A stretch of DNA of 64,000 nt from Marinobacter sp. 2_MG-2023 (GTDB lineage Bacteria; Pseudomonadota; Gammaproteobacteria; Pseudomonadales; Oleiphilaceae). Positions 1 through 10,164 of the stretch are shown piece by piece. A model generated the notes under the pieces. It was given only the letters and a program-made list of their open reading frames with translations. It made no database searches and was not told the origin of the DNA. The translations under genes were made by a program, and so were the position numbers. Numbering within the stretch: position 1 is the first letter of the stretch; every line of letters starts with the position of its first letter. The stretch is from the NCBI RefSeq assembly GCF_030546935.1, contig NZ_JAUOPH010000002.1, positions 722,414-786,413 on the forward strand. The letters are read 5' to 3'.

Positions 1-159
1 AATCGTGATAGCAATCTGGAGTTGCTGGAAGATCTGTGTGAAACCATGGTGGACGGCTCGCTCTGTGCGATGGGCGGTATGACGCCTTTCCCGGTGCAGA
101 GTGTAATGAAACATTTCCCCGAAGACCTGATGGCCAGCCCGCACCCGGTGGAGGCATAA
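1..159 (+). CDS. fdsB: NAD-dependent formate dehydrogenase beta subunit, 3' end
   Basis: The reading frame is open from the first base and stops with TAA at 157-159, so only the last 52 codons are present. The residues (DLCETMVDGSLCAMGG followed by TPFPVQSVMKHFPED) match the C-terminal iron-sulfur region of NuoF-like FdsB subunits, which carry FMN and pass electrons from formate oxidation to NAD. The stop lies one base before fdsA, so the genes are surely co-transcribed. The assignment rests on this short tail plus the fdsA, fdhD and fdsD genes that follow. Confidence 0.85.
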   Translation, partial: NRDSNLELLEDLCETMVDGSLCAMGGMTPFPVQSVMKHFPEDLMASPHPVEA

Positions 160-160
160 C

Positions 161-3082
161 ATGTTGCACTATTACGACCCAAGCACACAAAGTTACGACG
201 CTGGCACGAGCATTCCGAACCCTGATTTTGATTTCGGCACCCCGGCAAGAGTGTCGGAAACGCTTGTCTCTGTCTCCATTGATGGCCGCGAGATTAGCGT
301 ACCTGAGGGCACTTCGGTGTTGCGGGCGGCGGCGCTGGCGGGCATCAATATTCCCAAGCTTTGTGCCTCTGACAATCTGGAACCTTTCGGCTCGTGCCGC
401 CTGTGTGCGGTAGAGATCGAAGGCCGCCGTGGTTACCCGGCTTCCTGCACCACCCCTGTGACCCAGGGCATGGATGTCACCACCCAGACCGGCAAGCTGG
501 CGAAGCTGCGCCGCAACATCATGGAGTTGTACATTTCTGACCACCCCCTGGATTGCCTGACTTGTCCCGCCAACGGCAATTGCGAGTTGCAGGATGTGGC
601 CGGAACAGTAGGTCTGCGAGAAGTAAGATACGGCTTTGACGGTGCAAATCATCTGGACGCCGTATCTGATGATTCCAATCCCTACTTCAGCTTCGATCCC
701 AGCAAGTGCATCGTGTGCTCGCGCTGCGTTCGCGCCTGTGAGGAAGTGCAGGGCACCTTCGCACTGACCATCGAAGGCCGCGGTTTTGACTCAGTGGTTG
801 CCGCCAGTCAGAACGACCCGTTCATGGATTCCGAATGTGTATCCTGTGGTGCTTGTGTGCAAGCCTGCCCCACATCCACCCTGATGGAAAAAAGCGTGAT
901 TGACGCCGGTCAGCCCGAACACAGCGTGGTAACCACCTGTGCATACTGCGGCGTTGGCTGCTCGTTCAAAGCCGAAATGAAAGGCGACCAGTTGGTGCGC
1001 ATGGTTCCTTACAAAGGCGGCGAAGCCAATCATGGCCACTCTTGTGTGAAAGGTCGCTTTGCCTTTGGTTACGCCACGCACAAGGACCGCATCAAAGAAC
1101 CGATGATTCGCGATTCCATTGATGACCCGTGGCAAGTCGTATCCTGGGATGAAGCATTGGCGTTCTCCGCCAAAAAGCTCAAGCGTATTCAGGCTGACTA
1201 CGGTCGCGAAAGCATTGGCGGCATCACTTCCTCGCGATGCACTAATGAAGAAACCTATCTGGTGCAAAAACTGGTGCGGGCGGCGTTTGGCAACAATAAC
1301 ACCGACACCTGCGCGCGGGTGTGCCATTCCCCTACCGGCTATGGTTTAAAAGCCACTCTCGGCGAATCGGCGGGAACCCAGACGTTTGACTCGGTGATGA
1401 AAGCCGACACGATTATGGTCATTGGCGCTAACCCGACCGATGCTCATCCAGTATTTGGTTCACTGATGCGCCGCCGCTTGCGCCAAGGGGCAAGGCTGGT
1501 GGTGATTGACCCTCGCGGTATCGACGTTCTGAAAACACCTCATGCTGATGAAGGTCTGCACCTGCCGCTGCGCCCGGGCACCAACGTCGCCATGGTAAAC
1601 GCGCTGGCCCATGTGATTGTGACCGAAGGCCTTGAGGATCAGGGGTTTATCAGCAGCCGTTGCGATACCGAAGCTTACAACACCTGGCGAACGTTTATCG
1701 CCGCGGAGCGCAACTCCCCGGAAGCCATGGAATCGGTAACTGGCGTAGCGGCAGACAAGGTGCGCGAAGCCGCACGCATCTATGCACAGGCAGACAACGG
1801 CGCTATCTACTATGGCCTGGGCGTAACCGAACACAGTCAGGGCTCCACCATGGTGATGGGTATTGCCAACCTTGCGCTGGCCACCGGCAATATCGGCAAG
1901 GAAGGCGGAGGTGTAAATCCGCTGCGCGGGCAAAATAATGTGCAGGGTTCCTGCGATATGGGCTCCTTCCCCCACGAATTGCCGGGCTACCAGCATGTGA
2001 ATGATCCGGATGTGCGTGCGCGCTTTGAGGCTGCCTGGGGTGCGCCCATCGACAACGAACCGGGCTTGCGTATTCCAAACATGTTTGATGCCGCAATCGC
2101 CGGCAGTTTCAAGGCGCTTTATGTGCAGGGTGAGGACATCGCTCAGTCAGACCCCAATACCCAGCATGTTGAGGCAGCGCTGAAAGCTCTGGACTGTCTG
2201 ATTGTGCAGGATATTTTTCTGAATGAAACCGCCAAGCTAGCCCACGTGTTGCTGCCAGGCTCCACCTTTCTGGAAAAGAACGGCACTTTCACCAACGCTG
2301 AGCGCCGTATCAACCGCGTGCGTAAAGTCATGGAACCGATTGCCGGTATGGAAGACTGGGAAATAACCATGGCGTTGTCCAATGCACTGGGTTACCCCAT
2401 GAACTACAGCCACCCTTCTGAAATCATGGATGAGATTGCGTCGTTAACACCCACATTCACGGGTGTAAATTACGACAAACTGGAGCAACTGGGCAGTATT
2501 CAGTGGCCGTGTAACGACGAGCACCCGGACGGTACGCCCACCATGCACACGCTGGACTTTCCCATTGGCAAGGGTCGTTTTGCAGTGACGGAATACCTGG
2601 CTACGGAAGAGCGTGCCAGCCGTCGCTTCCCGCTGCTGCTGACCACCGGCCGCATATTGTCCCAGTACAACGTCGGCGCACAAACCCGGCGTACGGCTAA
2701 CAGCGACTGGCACGAAGAAGATCGGTTGGAGCTGCACCCCAGCGATGCTGAACTGCGTGGCATAAAGGATGGTGACTGGCTAGGTATCAGCAGCCGGGTG
2801 GGCCATACGGTATTGCGGGCAAAGCTCAGTACCCGCATGTTGCCGGGAGTGGTTTACACAACCTTCCACCATCCGGGCAGCGGAGCCAACGTGATAACGA
2901 CCGATAATTCCGACTGGGCCACCAACTGCCCGGAATACAAGGTAACCGCTGTTCAGGTAGAAAAAGTGTCCCAGCCGTCGGGTTGGCAGCGCAACTTTGT
3001 AGACTTCGACGAGCGCCAGCGGGCTTTGTTGAAGCCAGCCATGGAAAACGGGGAAGGCCGCCATGCAAGCACACTCAAGTAA
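161..3082 (+). CDS. fdsA: NAD-dependent formate dehydrogenase alpha subunit (molybdenum, FdsA type)
   Basis: Cytoplasmic catalytic subunit oxidising formate to CO2, 973 residues, full length for FdsA. The N-terminus has a NuoG-like 2Fe-2S site (C68, C79, C82, C96), then a His-Cys3 4Fe-4S site (H128, C132, C135, C141) and two ferredoxin-type 4Fe-4S motifs (C183-C193 and C227-C236). From about residue 255 it is a bis-MGD molybdopterin oxidoreductase with another CxxCxxxC cluster. C388-H389 in CARVCHSPTGYG is the expected molybdenum ligand and adjacent catalytic His; a Cys ligand rather than selenocysteine is used. The start at 161 has GGAGG about six bases upstream. It overlaps fdhD by 20 bases. 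Confidence 0.96.
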   Translation: MLHYYDPSTQSYDAGTSIPNPDFDFGTPARVSETLVSVSIDGREISVPEGTSVLRAAALAGINIPKLCASDNLEPFGSCRLCAVEIEGRRGYPASCTTPVTQGMDVTTQTGKLAKLRRNIMELYISDHPLDCLTCPANGNCELQDVAGTVGLREVRYGFDGANHLDAVSDDSNPYFSFDPSKCIVCSRCVRACEEVQGTFALTIEGRGFDSVVAASQNDPFMDSECVSCGACVQACPTSTLMEKSVIDAGQPEHSVVTTCAYCGVGCSFKAEMKGDQLVRMVPYKGGEANHGHSCVKGRFAFGYATHKDRIKEPMIRDSIDDPWQVVSWDEALAFSAKKLKRIQADYGRESIGGITSSRCTNEETYLVQKLVRAAFGNNNTDTCARVCHSPTGYGLKATLGESAGTQTFDSVMKADTIMVIGANPTDAHPVFGSLMRRRLRQGARLVVIDPRGIDVLKTPHADEGLHLPLRPGTNVAMVNALAHVIVTEGLEDQGFISSRCDTEAYNTWRTFIAAERNSPEAMESVTGVAADKVREAARIYAQADNGAIYYGLGVTEHSQGSTMVMGIANLALATGNIGKEGGGVNPLRGQNNVQGSCDMGSFPHELPGYQHVNDPDVRARFEAAWGAPIDNEPGLRIPNMFDAAIAGSFKALYVQGEDIAQSDPNTQHVEAALKALDCLIVQDIFLNETAKLAHVLLPGSTFLEKNGTFTNAERRINRVRKVMEPIAGMEDWEITMALSNALGYPMNYSHPSEIMDEIASLTPTFTGVNYDKLEQLGSIQWPCNDEHPDGTPTMHTLDFPIGKGRFAVTEYLATEERASRRFPLLLTTGRILSQYNVGAQTRRTANSDWHEEDRLELHPSDAELRGIKDGDWLGISSRVGHTVLRAKLSTRMLPGVVYTTFHHPGSGANVITTDNSDWATNCPEYKVTAVQVEKVSQPSGWQRNFVDFDERQRALLKPAMENGEGRHASTLK

Positions 3083-3932
3083 TCAGCAACCAGTTGGAGT
3101 AGATACACCCACGTGCACTTCACCATCTATGAGTGAAGCCAGGGTTGTCGTGCGTGGCGGTATTGAAGGTGCGCGTCCCCACGATCTGGTTGCGGAAGAA
3201 ATTCCCGTGGCTATGGTTTACAACGGCGTGTCCCATGCTGTGATGATGGCCTCGCCCTGCGATCTTGCAGACTTTGCCCTGGGTTTCAGCTTGAGCGAAG
3301 GCATTCTGCAGCGCCCGGACCAACTGTTCAGCATCGAGATAAAGCCGGGCGAAGACGGCATAGAGGTGGACATGCACATTGCCGGTGATTGCTATGCACG
3401 ACTACGCGAACAGCGCCGAAATATGGCTGGCCGAACGGGTTGCGGGCTTTGTGGCACTGAATCTCTGGCCCATGTGGTGAGAACCATTGATCAGATTATT
3501 CCGCAGCCACCCCCCGAGGACAAGGCTGTGCAAGAAGCGTTGAACAATTTGAAAAAACATCAGCCTGTGCAGTTGCAAACCGGCGCTACCCACGGCGCGG
3601 CCTGGTGCGATATGGAGGGTAAGGTTGTGTTGGCAAGGGAAGATGTAGGCCGCCACAACGCGCTGGACAAACTTATTGGCGCTCGCCTGCGTGAGTATGG
3701 CAATCAGGCTTTCATCGAAGGCTTCGCGCTGATCTCCAGCCGTGCCAGCTTTGAAATGGTGCAGAAAAGCGCCAGTGTAGGTATCAGCACTCTGGTGGCG
3801 GTATCGGCCCCTACCGCCCTGGCCATCCGCGAGGCCAGCAAAAGTGGCATGAACCTCATCGGGTTCGCCCGGCCCGGGCGCCACGTTATCTATACCCTTG
3901 GTGATACAACACCTCAGGAGAACAGTCTGTGA
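3063..3932 (+). CDS. fdhD: Formate dehydrogenase accessory sulfurtransferase FdhD
   Basis: FdhD moves sulfur from a cysteine desulfurase onto the bis-MGD cofactor so that formate dehydrogenase becomes active. The conserved sulfur-carrying CxxC is present as C127-G-L-C130 in GRTGCGLCGTE, and the later GEDVGRHNALDK-type motif is seen as REDVGRHNALDKLIGA. Length (289 aa) is slightly longer than the usual 270-280. The listed start lies inside the fdsA 3' end; ATG at 3129 (MSEARVVV) is an alternative that would remove a poorly conserved N-terminus. It overlaps fdsD by four bases, so translation is probably coupled. Confidence 0.95.
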   Translation: MQAHSSNQQPVGVDTPTCTSPSMSEARVVVRGGIEGARPHDLVAEEIPVAMVYNGVSHAVMMASPCDLADFALGFSLSEGILQRPDQLFSIEIKPGEDGIEVDMHIAGDCYARLREQRRNMAGRTGCGLCGTESLAHVVRTIDQIIPQPPPEDKAVQEALNNLKKHQPVQLQTGATHGAAWCDMEGKVVLAREDVGRHNALDKLIGARLREYGNQAFIEGFALISSRASFEMVQKSASVGISTLVAVSAPTALAIREASKSGMNLIGFARPGRHVIYTLGDTTPQENSL

Positions 3933-4156
3933 GTGACCAGCAGTTGGACAACCTGATCAAAATGCTCGACCAGATTATCGCCAACAACCGACATTGCGGT
4001 AACGATGAAAAGGTAACCGATGTGGCTGCCGACCACCTGCGTAAATTCTGGGCCCGCAGCATGAAGCAGAAAATAATCGCCTACGCGAATCAAAGCCCTG
4101 CCGAGTTGTCTGCACCGGCACGGTCGACCATTGCGAAGCTGGAAGCCTCATCGTAG
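3929..4156 (+). CDS. fdsD: Formate dehydrogenase delta subunit
   Basis: A 75-residue protein at the end of the fds operon, starting with GTG that overlaps the fdhD stop (GTGA). Sequence such as LIKMLDQIIANNR followed by VADHLRKFWARSMKQKI fits the small FdsD family found at this position in FdsGBACD operons. FdsD is thought to help assembly or stability of the FdsABG complex; it has no cofactor motif. Order here is B-A-fdhD-D, with fdsG expected just upstream of the window. Confidence 0.88.
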   Translation: MSDQQLDNLIKMLDQIIANNRHCGNDEKVTDVAADHLRKFWARSMKQKIIAYANQSPAELSAPARSTIAKLEASS

Positions 4157-4264
4157 TAGCGTCAAACCACACAGGTTTTAACTGTTTTTTACAGACTCCC
4201 TGCGCCTTTTACCTTTAGACTGCTCCCTAATTAGGTTGGTAACTGTCACGGTTGGGCTAAAGCA

Positions 4265-5596
4265 ATGCGCGGCACATACGTTGAGCTTATAGAAACCCAG
4301 GTAGATGTTGCTGACCTGGAAATCGGCATGCATGTCATCCGGTTGGACAGGCCCTGGGAAGACACAGACTTTCTTGTGCAAGGCTTTATCATTAACGACA
4401 TCACAGAAATTCATGCGTTGCGTCGCCAATGTGAGTTCGTTGTTATTGAGGGTGTGGCTGAAAGAAAGCGGCAGCCCGCAGATAAGGCTACCAACAGGAG
4501 GGGTGTGGCGGGTTTCTTCAAATCCAAACAGAAGCCTGAGAGGGCGTTGAAAAGTGGAGCTGCCCCCAGCTCGCCCCGAAAACGGGTGTCTTATATTAAT
4601 AAGGTGAGCGTAGGCCGGGAGTTACAAACGGCTACCATGCGGTTTGAAGATGCTCAGCTCACCGCAAAGTCCATCATGTCCGGTTTGCGTGTCAGCCGCA
4701 CACTGGATTTAAATAACGCCAGAAAGGTTGTGAATAGTTGCGTAGAAAGTGTACTGCGTAACGACAATGCCTTGATGTTGCTCACCAAAATCAAGAACCA
4801 GGACGAGTATACCGCCGAACACTGCATCAACGTCTCCATTCTGGCTGCCGCGTTTGGAAAATCCCTGGGCATGATAAAGGGGGAGATCCAGAACCTGGCG
4901 CTATGTGGCCTGTTGCACGATGTCGGTAAAACCAGAATTCCCAACGAGGTTCTGAACAAACCTGGCCGCCTTACTGACGACGAATTTGCCCTGATGAGAA
5001 ATCATGCGGTTCATGGCCGCACCATACTTATGAGCACCGGCGCCTCCCTGCAAAGTGCTGTGGATGTAGCCTTCTCTCATCACGAGCGGGTGGATGGCAA
5101 AGGTTATCCCAGAGGGCTTCAGGCCGAAAACATACCCTACTTTGCGAAGATCATTGCGCTGGTGGATACCTACGATGCGATTACCAGTACGCGTGTCTAC
5201 AAGAAAGCCATGGCGTCTATGCAGGCCCTGGAAATCATTTATAACAATCGCGGAACCCAGTTTGATACTGAGCTTGCTGATGCCTTTATCCGTATGGTCG
5301 GTATCTACCCGCCCGGGTCGATTGTCGAAATGCGCAATGGCGAAGTGGGCATCGTGGTTGAGAGCTATGAGGATCACAGGCTAAAGCCGAAGGTGTTAAT
5401 GGTTCGGGATGTGAATGGATCATCAATCTCTACCTCCAAGGTCCTGGATTTGCGGGAATCGCCAGTAGACGACAGCGGAAGGGTCTATCAGATTTCCAAA
5501 GAGGTTCCCGACGGAACCTACGGTATTATTCTGCAAGATTACGTAAAGAATGGTTCAATCATAACAGCGCCTTTACCGCTGCTTGATTCGGAATAA
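4265..5596 (+). CDS. HD-GYP domain protein, probable cyclic-di-GMP phosphodiesterase
   Basis: 443 residues. Residues 8-130 resemble the DUF3391 N-terminal domain that often precedes HD-GYP domains; residues about 165-340 are HD-GYP. Visible motifs are H186, H218-D219 in LLHDVGKTRIP, and HHERVDGKGYP at 272-282, which carries the metal-binding HH and the GYP signature. All metal ligands appear intact, so hydrolysis of cyclic-di-GMP is likely. No receiver domain or membrane segment is seen. It stands alone after the formate dehydrogenase operon; a link to the next chemoreceptor gene is possible but not shown. Confidence 0.9.
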   Translation: MRGTYVELIETQVDVADLEIGMHVIRLDRPWEDTDFLVQGFIINDITEIHALRRQCEFVVIEGVAERKRQPADKATNRRGVAGFFKSKQKPERALKSGAAPSSPRKRVSYINKVSVGRELQTATMRFEDAQLTAKSIMSGLRVSRTLDLNNARKVVNSCVESVLRNDNALMLLTKIKNQDEYTAEHCINVSILAAAFGKSLGMIKGEIQNLALCGLLHDVGKTRIPNEVLNKPGRLTDDEFALMRNHAVHGRTILMSTGASLQSAVDVAFSHHERVDGKGYPRGLQAENIPYFAKIIALVDTYDAITSTRVYKKAMASMQALEIIYNNRGTQFDTELADAFIRMVGIYPPGSIVEMRNGEVGIVVESYEDHRLKPKVLMVRDVNGSSISTSKVLDLRESPVDDSGRVYQISKEVPDGTYGIILQDYVKNGSIITAPLPLLDSE

Positions 5597-5723
5597 AGTT
5601 CAAGTGGCTGTTATAGCCGCCCTGCACACCTCCTGAAAAACAATTTGTTTCAGCAAATGTTTTACATATCGGGCACCCTACACCCGATTAGTGAAACGAT
5701 AATCACCGATCCGGGTGTTCTTG

Positions 5724-7277
5724 ATGAGAAAAAATTTACCAGTTACTGACACTGAGCACACGTTTTCAGAGTCGCAAAAGCTTATTTCATCGACCGATCT
5801 GGACGGGAAAATACGCCACTGCAATCAGGCGTTTGTGGAAGTCAGCGGGTTCACGCGAGAAGAGCTCATTGGCCAGCCTCACAATATTGTGCGCCACCCT
5901 GACATGCCTCCGGGCGCATTCGAAAATATGTGGAGCCATCTGAAGGCCGGCACCCCCTGGATGGGCATGGTTAAAAACCGCCGCAAAAACGGCGATTTTT
6001 ATTGGGTCAGCGCTTACATCACACCAGTTACTGAGAACGGCAAAGTTGTCGGTTACGAATCAGTCCGCTCTTGCCCGTTAAGAGAGGATGTCCGGCGAGC
6101 GGAAAAACAGTACGCAAGAATTCGCCAGGGCAGCTCAGGCAACTCCCTTTCGCGGAGATTTGCACCGGAATCCGTGTTTTTGATGGCCGTTCTGGTGGCT
6201 GCCGCAGTCTCCTTCTATGTCGGCCAGGCATTAATTTCACAAGCTGTATTGGTATGTGGAATTATCGCGTATGCAATCTGGATGCATGGCTCCAGGCGTC
6301 GGTTAATCAGCTCGGTAACGCACCTACTTGGAACCAGCTTTACCGACGACCTCGCGGCACAAAGCTATACGGATGATGACCTTGATTCCGGGCGCATGAA
6401 AGTGGCCGTAATGGCCCAGAAAGCCCACCTCGACGCAGTGCTTACAAGGCTTGAAGACTCTGCCGGGCAAGTGAAATTCGGGGCCGTGCAAGGGCTTGAA
6501 GTTACCTACGAATCCCATGAAGCCCTGAGAACGCAGCAGGCGGAAATCAGCAATGTAGCGGCTTCTGTGCATGAGGTATCCCAGACCATCACCGAAGTGT
6601 CCTCGAATGTTCAGAGTACCGCGCGCAAAGCCGAGGAATCCCGAGAGCTGGCAGATCGTGGTGCTGCAGTTGTGGGCACAACCCGGGAAGTCATCCAGAG
6701 CCTGCAAACAACCGTTCACAGTATCAGTGAATCGGTGGGCGAGCTTGCGTCTGAAAGCCAGAAAATTGCAAGCGCGGCCAAAATCATTGAAGAAATCGCC
6801 GATCAGACAAACCTTCTGGCGTTGAATGCGGCGATTGAAGCGGCCAGGGCCGGTGAGCATGGGCGCGGATTTGCGGTGGTAGCCGACGAGGTACGGGGCC
6901 TGGCAAGGCGGACTCAGGACTCCACCCAGGAGATTCACAGCATTATCGAAGCCTTGCTCTCCAGAACGTCTGTGTCAGTGAGGGCGACCGATGAGGGCAA
7001 AAAAACGGCCGACAGCGGGCTTGCGCACATGCTCGAAGCTGAGACAACGCTTGGTCAAATAGCAGGGTCGGTAGGCACGATTGCGGAAATGTCCATCCAG
7101 ATGGCAGCCGCTGTGGAGGAACAGGCCCAGGTGTTTGACCAGATAAACGAACAGGTTGAACACATCTCCAGCCTGGGCTCCGACAGCTTGCATAAAGGGG
7201 ATTTGGCAATAAGCCAGGTGCAGCAAATGGAAACCATTGCCGGAGAGTTGCACGAGCTCGTTATAAGGTTCAAATAG
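5724..7277 (+). CDS. PAS-containing methyl-accepting chemotaxis protein (Aer-like)
   Basis: About 517 residues. An N-terminal PAS domain (about residues 15-125, with the [17 protein letters not shown] stretch) is followed by a short hydrophobic pair near 155-195 ([16 protein letters not shown] and [12 protein letters not shown]). A long methyl-accepting signalling domain contains the invariant hairpin tip [20 protein letters not shown]. This is the Aer arrangement, sensing redox state or oxygen from the cytoplasmic side, but the PAS cofactor cannot be told from sequence. I chose ATG 5724 (MRKNLPVTD), the usual start of this family, over an in-frame GTG three codons upstream. Confidence 0.92.
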   Translation: MRKNLPVTDTEHTFSESQKLISSTDLDGKIRHCNQAFVEVSGFTREELIGQPHNIVRHPDMPPGAFENMWSHLKAGTPWMGMVKNRRKNGDFYWVSAYITPVTENGKVVGYESVRSCPLREDVRRAEKQYARIRQGSSGNSLSRRFAPESVFLMAVLVAAAVSFYVGQALISQAVLVCGIIAYAIWMHGSRRRLISSVTHLLGTSFTDDLAAQSYTDDDLDSGRMKVAVMAQKAHLDAVLTRLEDSAGQVKFGAVQGLEVTYESHEALRTQQAEISNVAASVHEVSQTITEVSSNVQSTARKAEESRELADRGAAVVGTTREVIQSLQTTVHSISESVGELASESQKIASAAKIIEEIADQTNLLALNAAIEAARAGEHGRGFAVVADEVRGLARRTQDSTQEIHSIIEALLSRTSVSVRATDEGKKTADSGLAHMLEAETTLGQIAGSVGTIAEMSIQMAAAVEEQAQVFDQINEQVEHISSLGSDSLHKGDLAISQVQQMETIAGELHELVIRFK

Positions 7278-7324
7278 GCTGGCTCGGCACTCTCTCCAGT
7301 TTTATGGATGCGGTTCCCCGCCCA

Positions 7325-8635
7325 TTAATGCAACTTCATCCGTGGCTGCATCGCCCTGCTGATCTTATCCATAAACCAGATCACCCCTGTGCGCACAAAG
7401 CCGTGCAGGGCCACCTGGTGCATGCGGTACAGCGAAACATAAAACAGTCGCGCCACTTTGCCTTCAATGTACATGCTGCGGCCAGAGAGGTTGCCCATCA
7501 GGTTGCCTACGGTGGTGTAGTGGCTGAAGTTGATCAGGGAGCCGTAGTCGTTGTACACGAAGGGCACGAGTTCTTTGCCTTCGAGCCGGTTGCACAGGGA
7601 CTTTAACAGAGCGTCTGCCTGTTGGTGCGCGGCCTGAGCGCGGGGTGCGACAGGCCGGTCGGAGTCCGGTTGGGGGCAGGCGGCGCAGTCACCGAAAGCG
7701 AAAATGTCAGAATCCCTGGTGGTTTGCAGAGTCTGGTGCACAACCAATTGATTTCCGCGGTTGGATTCCAGCCCGTCCAGGTCTGCCAGAAAGGCCGGTG
7801 CCTTGATGCCGGCGGCCCAGATGGTCATTTCTGAGGGCAGCTCGGTGCCATCTTTCAATAGAACAAGGCCGGGGCGGATTTCGCTTACGGGTTGGCCGTT
7901 AAGAACGTTCACATGCTGGTGGTCCAGCTCCTTGGTAGCGGCCGCAGAGAGTCGGCCAGGGAGTGCAGGCAGAATCCGGTCCGCTGCTTCAATCACCGTT
8001 ATGTGTACATCGGATGGCTTCAGGTGGTTCATGCCATACACCGGCAATTCCCGTGAAGCTAACCGGAGCTCTGCGGCCAGTTCAACACCTGTGGCACCGG
8101 CACCGATGATACTGATGTCCAGGGTGTGTTCGTTGCCTTGCCGGGCTTCGTGATTTTTGCGTAAAAAGGCATTGAGCATCAGGTTGTGGAAGCGCCGGGC
8201 CTGTTTCAGGCTGTCCAGGAACAGGCAGTGCTCTTGTGCGCCGGGGGTTCCGAAATCGTTGGCGGTGCTGCCGACGGCTATAACCAGGGTGTCGTAATTC
8301 AGCTGGCGCTCGGGAACCACTTCTTTGCCTTCTTCGTCGAGAAAAGGCGCGATCACCAGCTTCTTGGTTTCACGGTTCAGGCCGCTCATGCGCCCCAGTT
8401 GGAATTCGTAATGGTGCCGGCGCGCATGAGCGCGATAGTTTATTTCATTGGAGTTGGCGTCGAGGGAGCCGGATGCAACCTCGTGCAGGAGGGGCTTCCA
8501 CACGTGCGTAAGGCCTGCATCCACGAGGGTAACGCGGGCTTTGCCTTTTTTGCCCAGCTTTCTGCCGAGGCTGGTCACAAGTTCGAGGCCGCCTGCGCCA
8601 CCTCCGACGACTACAATATGATGAAGATTTTCCAT
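7325..8635 (-). CDS. ndh: Type II NADH dehydrogenase (NDH-2) or related FAD-dependent oxidoreductase
   Basis: 436 residues with an N-terminal FAD-binding GGGAGG motif (VVVGGGAGGLELVTSLG) and a second Rossmann motif IIGAGATGVELAAEL for NADH. The conserved FAD-contacting FAFGDCAA motif is near residue 320. Such enzymes pass electrons from NADH to quinone without pumping protons and sit on the inner membrane face through a C-terminal amphipathic part, which is present here. The gene is monocistronic and convergent with the chemoreceptor gene. Distinguishing NDH-2 from a sulfide:quinone-type relative would need alignment, but no redox cysteine pair is seen. Confidence 0.9.
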   Translation of the reverse strand: MENLHHIVVVGGGAGGLELVTSLGRKLGKKGKARVTLVDAGLTHVWKPLLHEVASGSLDANSNEINYRAHARRHHYEFQLGRMSGLNRETKKLVIAPFLDEEGKEVVPERQLNYDTLVIAVGSTANDFGTPGAQEHCLFLDSLKQARRFHNLMLNAFLRKNHEARQGNEHTLDISIIGAGATGVELAAELRLASRELPVYGMNHLKPSDVHITVIEAADRILPALPGRLSAAATKELDHQHVNVLNGQPVSEIRPGLVLLKDGTELPSEMTIWAAGIKAPAFLADLDGLESNRGNQLVVHQTLQTTRDSDIFAFGDCAACPQPDSDRPVAPRAQAAHQQADALLKSLCNRLEGKELVPFVYNDYGSLINFSHYTTVGNLMGNLSGRSMYIEGKVARLFYVSLYRMHQVALHGFVRTGVIWFMDKISRAMQPRMKLH

Positions 8636-8812
8636 AGTGATCCGACCTGTCAGTAAAGAAAGGCAAACGCTCTTTCTGAAAAACGCTTGGCTGTCGTCAC
8701 TGGAGCCTGGTTACAAGGTAGGATACCAATACTAACGCTCTCCGGACGGGCGGTACAATTGGTCATAAGACCTAGTTTTATCGGCGGTTCAACACACAAG
8801 AGACATAAAAGC

Positions 8813-9373
8813 ATGAAAGTAGCAGTTTACTGTGGCTCCCGTTCAGGTAACGAGCCGCTATACGTTGAGAAGGCCAAAGAGCTGGGAGAGTTCTTTGGCC
8901 GAAACGGTATAGACCTGGTATTTGGTGGTGGGCACGTTGGCCTGATGGGTGTTATTGCCGATTCTGTGCTTGCCAGCGGCGGCAAGGTTTACGGTGTGAT
9001 CCCACAACACCTGGTCAATCGCGAGCTGGCGCACCCCGGTCTTACTGAGTTGTTTGTTGTGCGTGACATGCATGAACGCAAGGCGAAGATGGCAGAGCTG
9101 GCCGATGGCTTTGTTGCTTTACCCGGGGGCATTGGCACACTCGAAGAGATCTTTGAAATGTGGACCTGGGGGCAGCTGGGCATGCACCAGAAGCCTTGTG
9201 GCTTCTATAACGTCGAAGGGTTTTACGATGCGCTGCTGGAGATGGTCAGAAGCATGGTGGCGGCCGGGTTTGTGAAGCAGCAATACCTCGACATGATTGT
9301 GCTGACGCAAACACCCACAGAGCTGATTGAACGCTTCAAGGCCTACGTGCCACCTCAGGAGAAGTGGACCTGA
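8813..9373 (+). CDS. LOG-family nucleotide 5'-monophosphate phosphoribohydrolase
   Basis: 186 residues of the TIGR00730 Rossmann-fold family. The diagnostic motifs are GGGHVGLMG (38-46) and PGGIGTLEE (104-112), with RDMHERK at 84-90. Members cleave nucleoside 5'-monophosphates to base and ribose 5-phosphate; some make cytokinins, but in bacteria the physiological substrate is usually unknown. The frame is open further upstream to 8687, but ATG 8813 (MKVAVYCG) is the family's usual N-terminus, so I use it. It is divergent from ndh and convergent with the next gene. Confidence 0.93.
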   Translation: MKVAVYCGSRSGNEPLYVEKAKELGEFFGRNGIDLVFGGGHVGLMGVIADSVLASGGKVYGVIPQHLVNRELAHPGLTELFVVRDMHERKAKMAELADGFVALPGGIGTLEEIFEMWTWGQLGMHQKPCGFYNVEGFYDALLEMVRSMVAAGFVKQQYLDMIVLTQTPTELIERFKAYVPPQEKWT

Positions 9374-9396
9374 GCCAGCCTTGGCCCAGGTAGGAT

Positions 9397-10137
9397 TCAA
9401 AGCCGGCTGACTCTGCCCATCAGTCGGCTCCAGCCGATGGGTAGCCGTTTCTCCAGGCTGGCCAATGCGGGGTCTTTCGGGTGCATGGCCTCGAAGGGCC
9501 GCTTGCTGGCGTACACCACGGTATTGTTGGTTTTGCTTTTGAATATCAGCAGCACGGCAAAGTGCTTTCGAAGCTGGCGGAAGTAGGGCCCTTCGGCGTC
9601 GGGTGTCCGGTGGTAGTTCAGAACCAGCCAGCCGTCGGGGCTTAAAGCCCGGCTACAGCTTTCTATAAATTGCCGCTTTGCCTGTGCGGGGCTCATGCGG
9701 TCTGCGCTATACAGGTCGGCCAGAATCAGGTCGGTACTGGCGTCTGGAGCGTCGTTCAGAGCATTGCGGGCATCAGCAATGGTAACGAGCAGGCGATCAC
9801 TCTCGGGTAGACCAAAGTACTCCCGTGCCACATCCAGTACCGCCTGGCGCAGTTCAACCGCGTGCACTTGGCATTCCGGGAACAGATAATGAAAGGCGCT
9901 GGCCATAACCCCGCCGCCCAGGCCCAGGATGGTGACGTGGCGCGGTCTGATGAAGGCAGCCGGAAGCAACATGGCCCGGCTGTATTCGTGCACGGGGAGA
10001 TGCGGGTATCGTCGGTCAATCTTGCTTTGCTCAAACACGGAGTTAAAGGTCAACACCCGGTGCTTGCGGTAGTCGATCACCAGAATGCTGCCGAGTTTGT
10101 CCCGGCTATGGTGAATAATCTCGCCTTTGTTGAACAT
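9397..10137 (-). CDS. Spermidine-synthase-like methyltransferase-fold protein
   Basis: 246 residues with a SAM/decarboxy-SAM binding Rossmann core: VTILGLGGGVMASAF gives the glycine loop, VHAVELRQAVLDVAREYF the acidic end of the second strand, and LILADLYSAD the position of the spermidine-synthase gate region. The family includes polyamine aminopropyltransferases and many uncharacterised fused or standalone relatives. No speD partner is adjacent, so true spermidine synthesis is uncertain. It lies 27 bases downstream of the ankyrin gene on the same strand, suggesting co-transcription. Confidence 0.8.
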   Translation of the reverse strand: MFNKGEIIHHSRDKLGSILVIDYRKHRVLTFNSVFEQSKIDRRYPHLPVHEYSRAMLLPAAFIRPRHVTILGLGGGVMASAFHYLFPECQVHAVELRQAVLDVAREYFGLPESDRLLVTIADARNALNDAPDASTDLILADLYSADRMSPAQAKRQFIESCSRALSPDGWLVLNYHRTPDAEGPYFRQLRKHFAVLLIFKSKTNNTVVYASKRPFEAMHPKDPALASLEKRLPIGWSRLMGRVSRL

Positions 10138-10164
10138 GCGGTGCTCTTTGAGGAAGTCGGAAAC

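Noticed and set aside
8687..8812. Longer N-terminus of the LOG protein
   Set aside because: The 42 extra residues do not resemble the family, whose members begin at MKVAVYCG.
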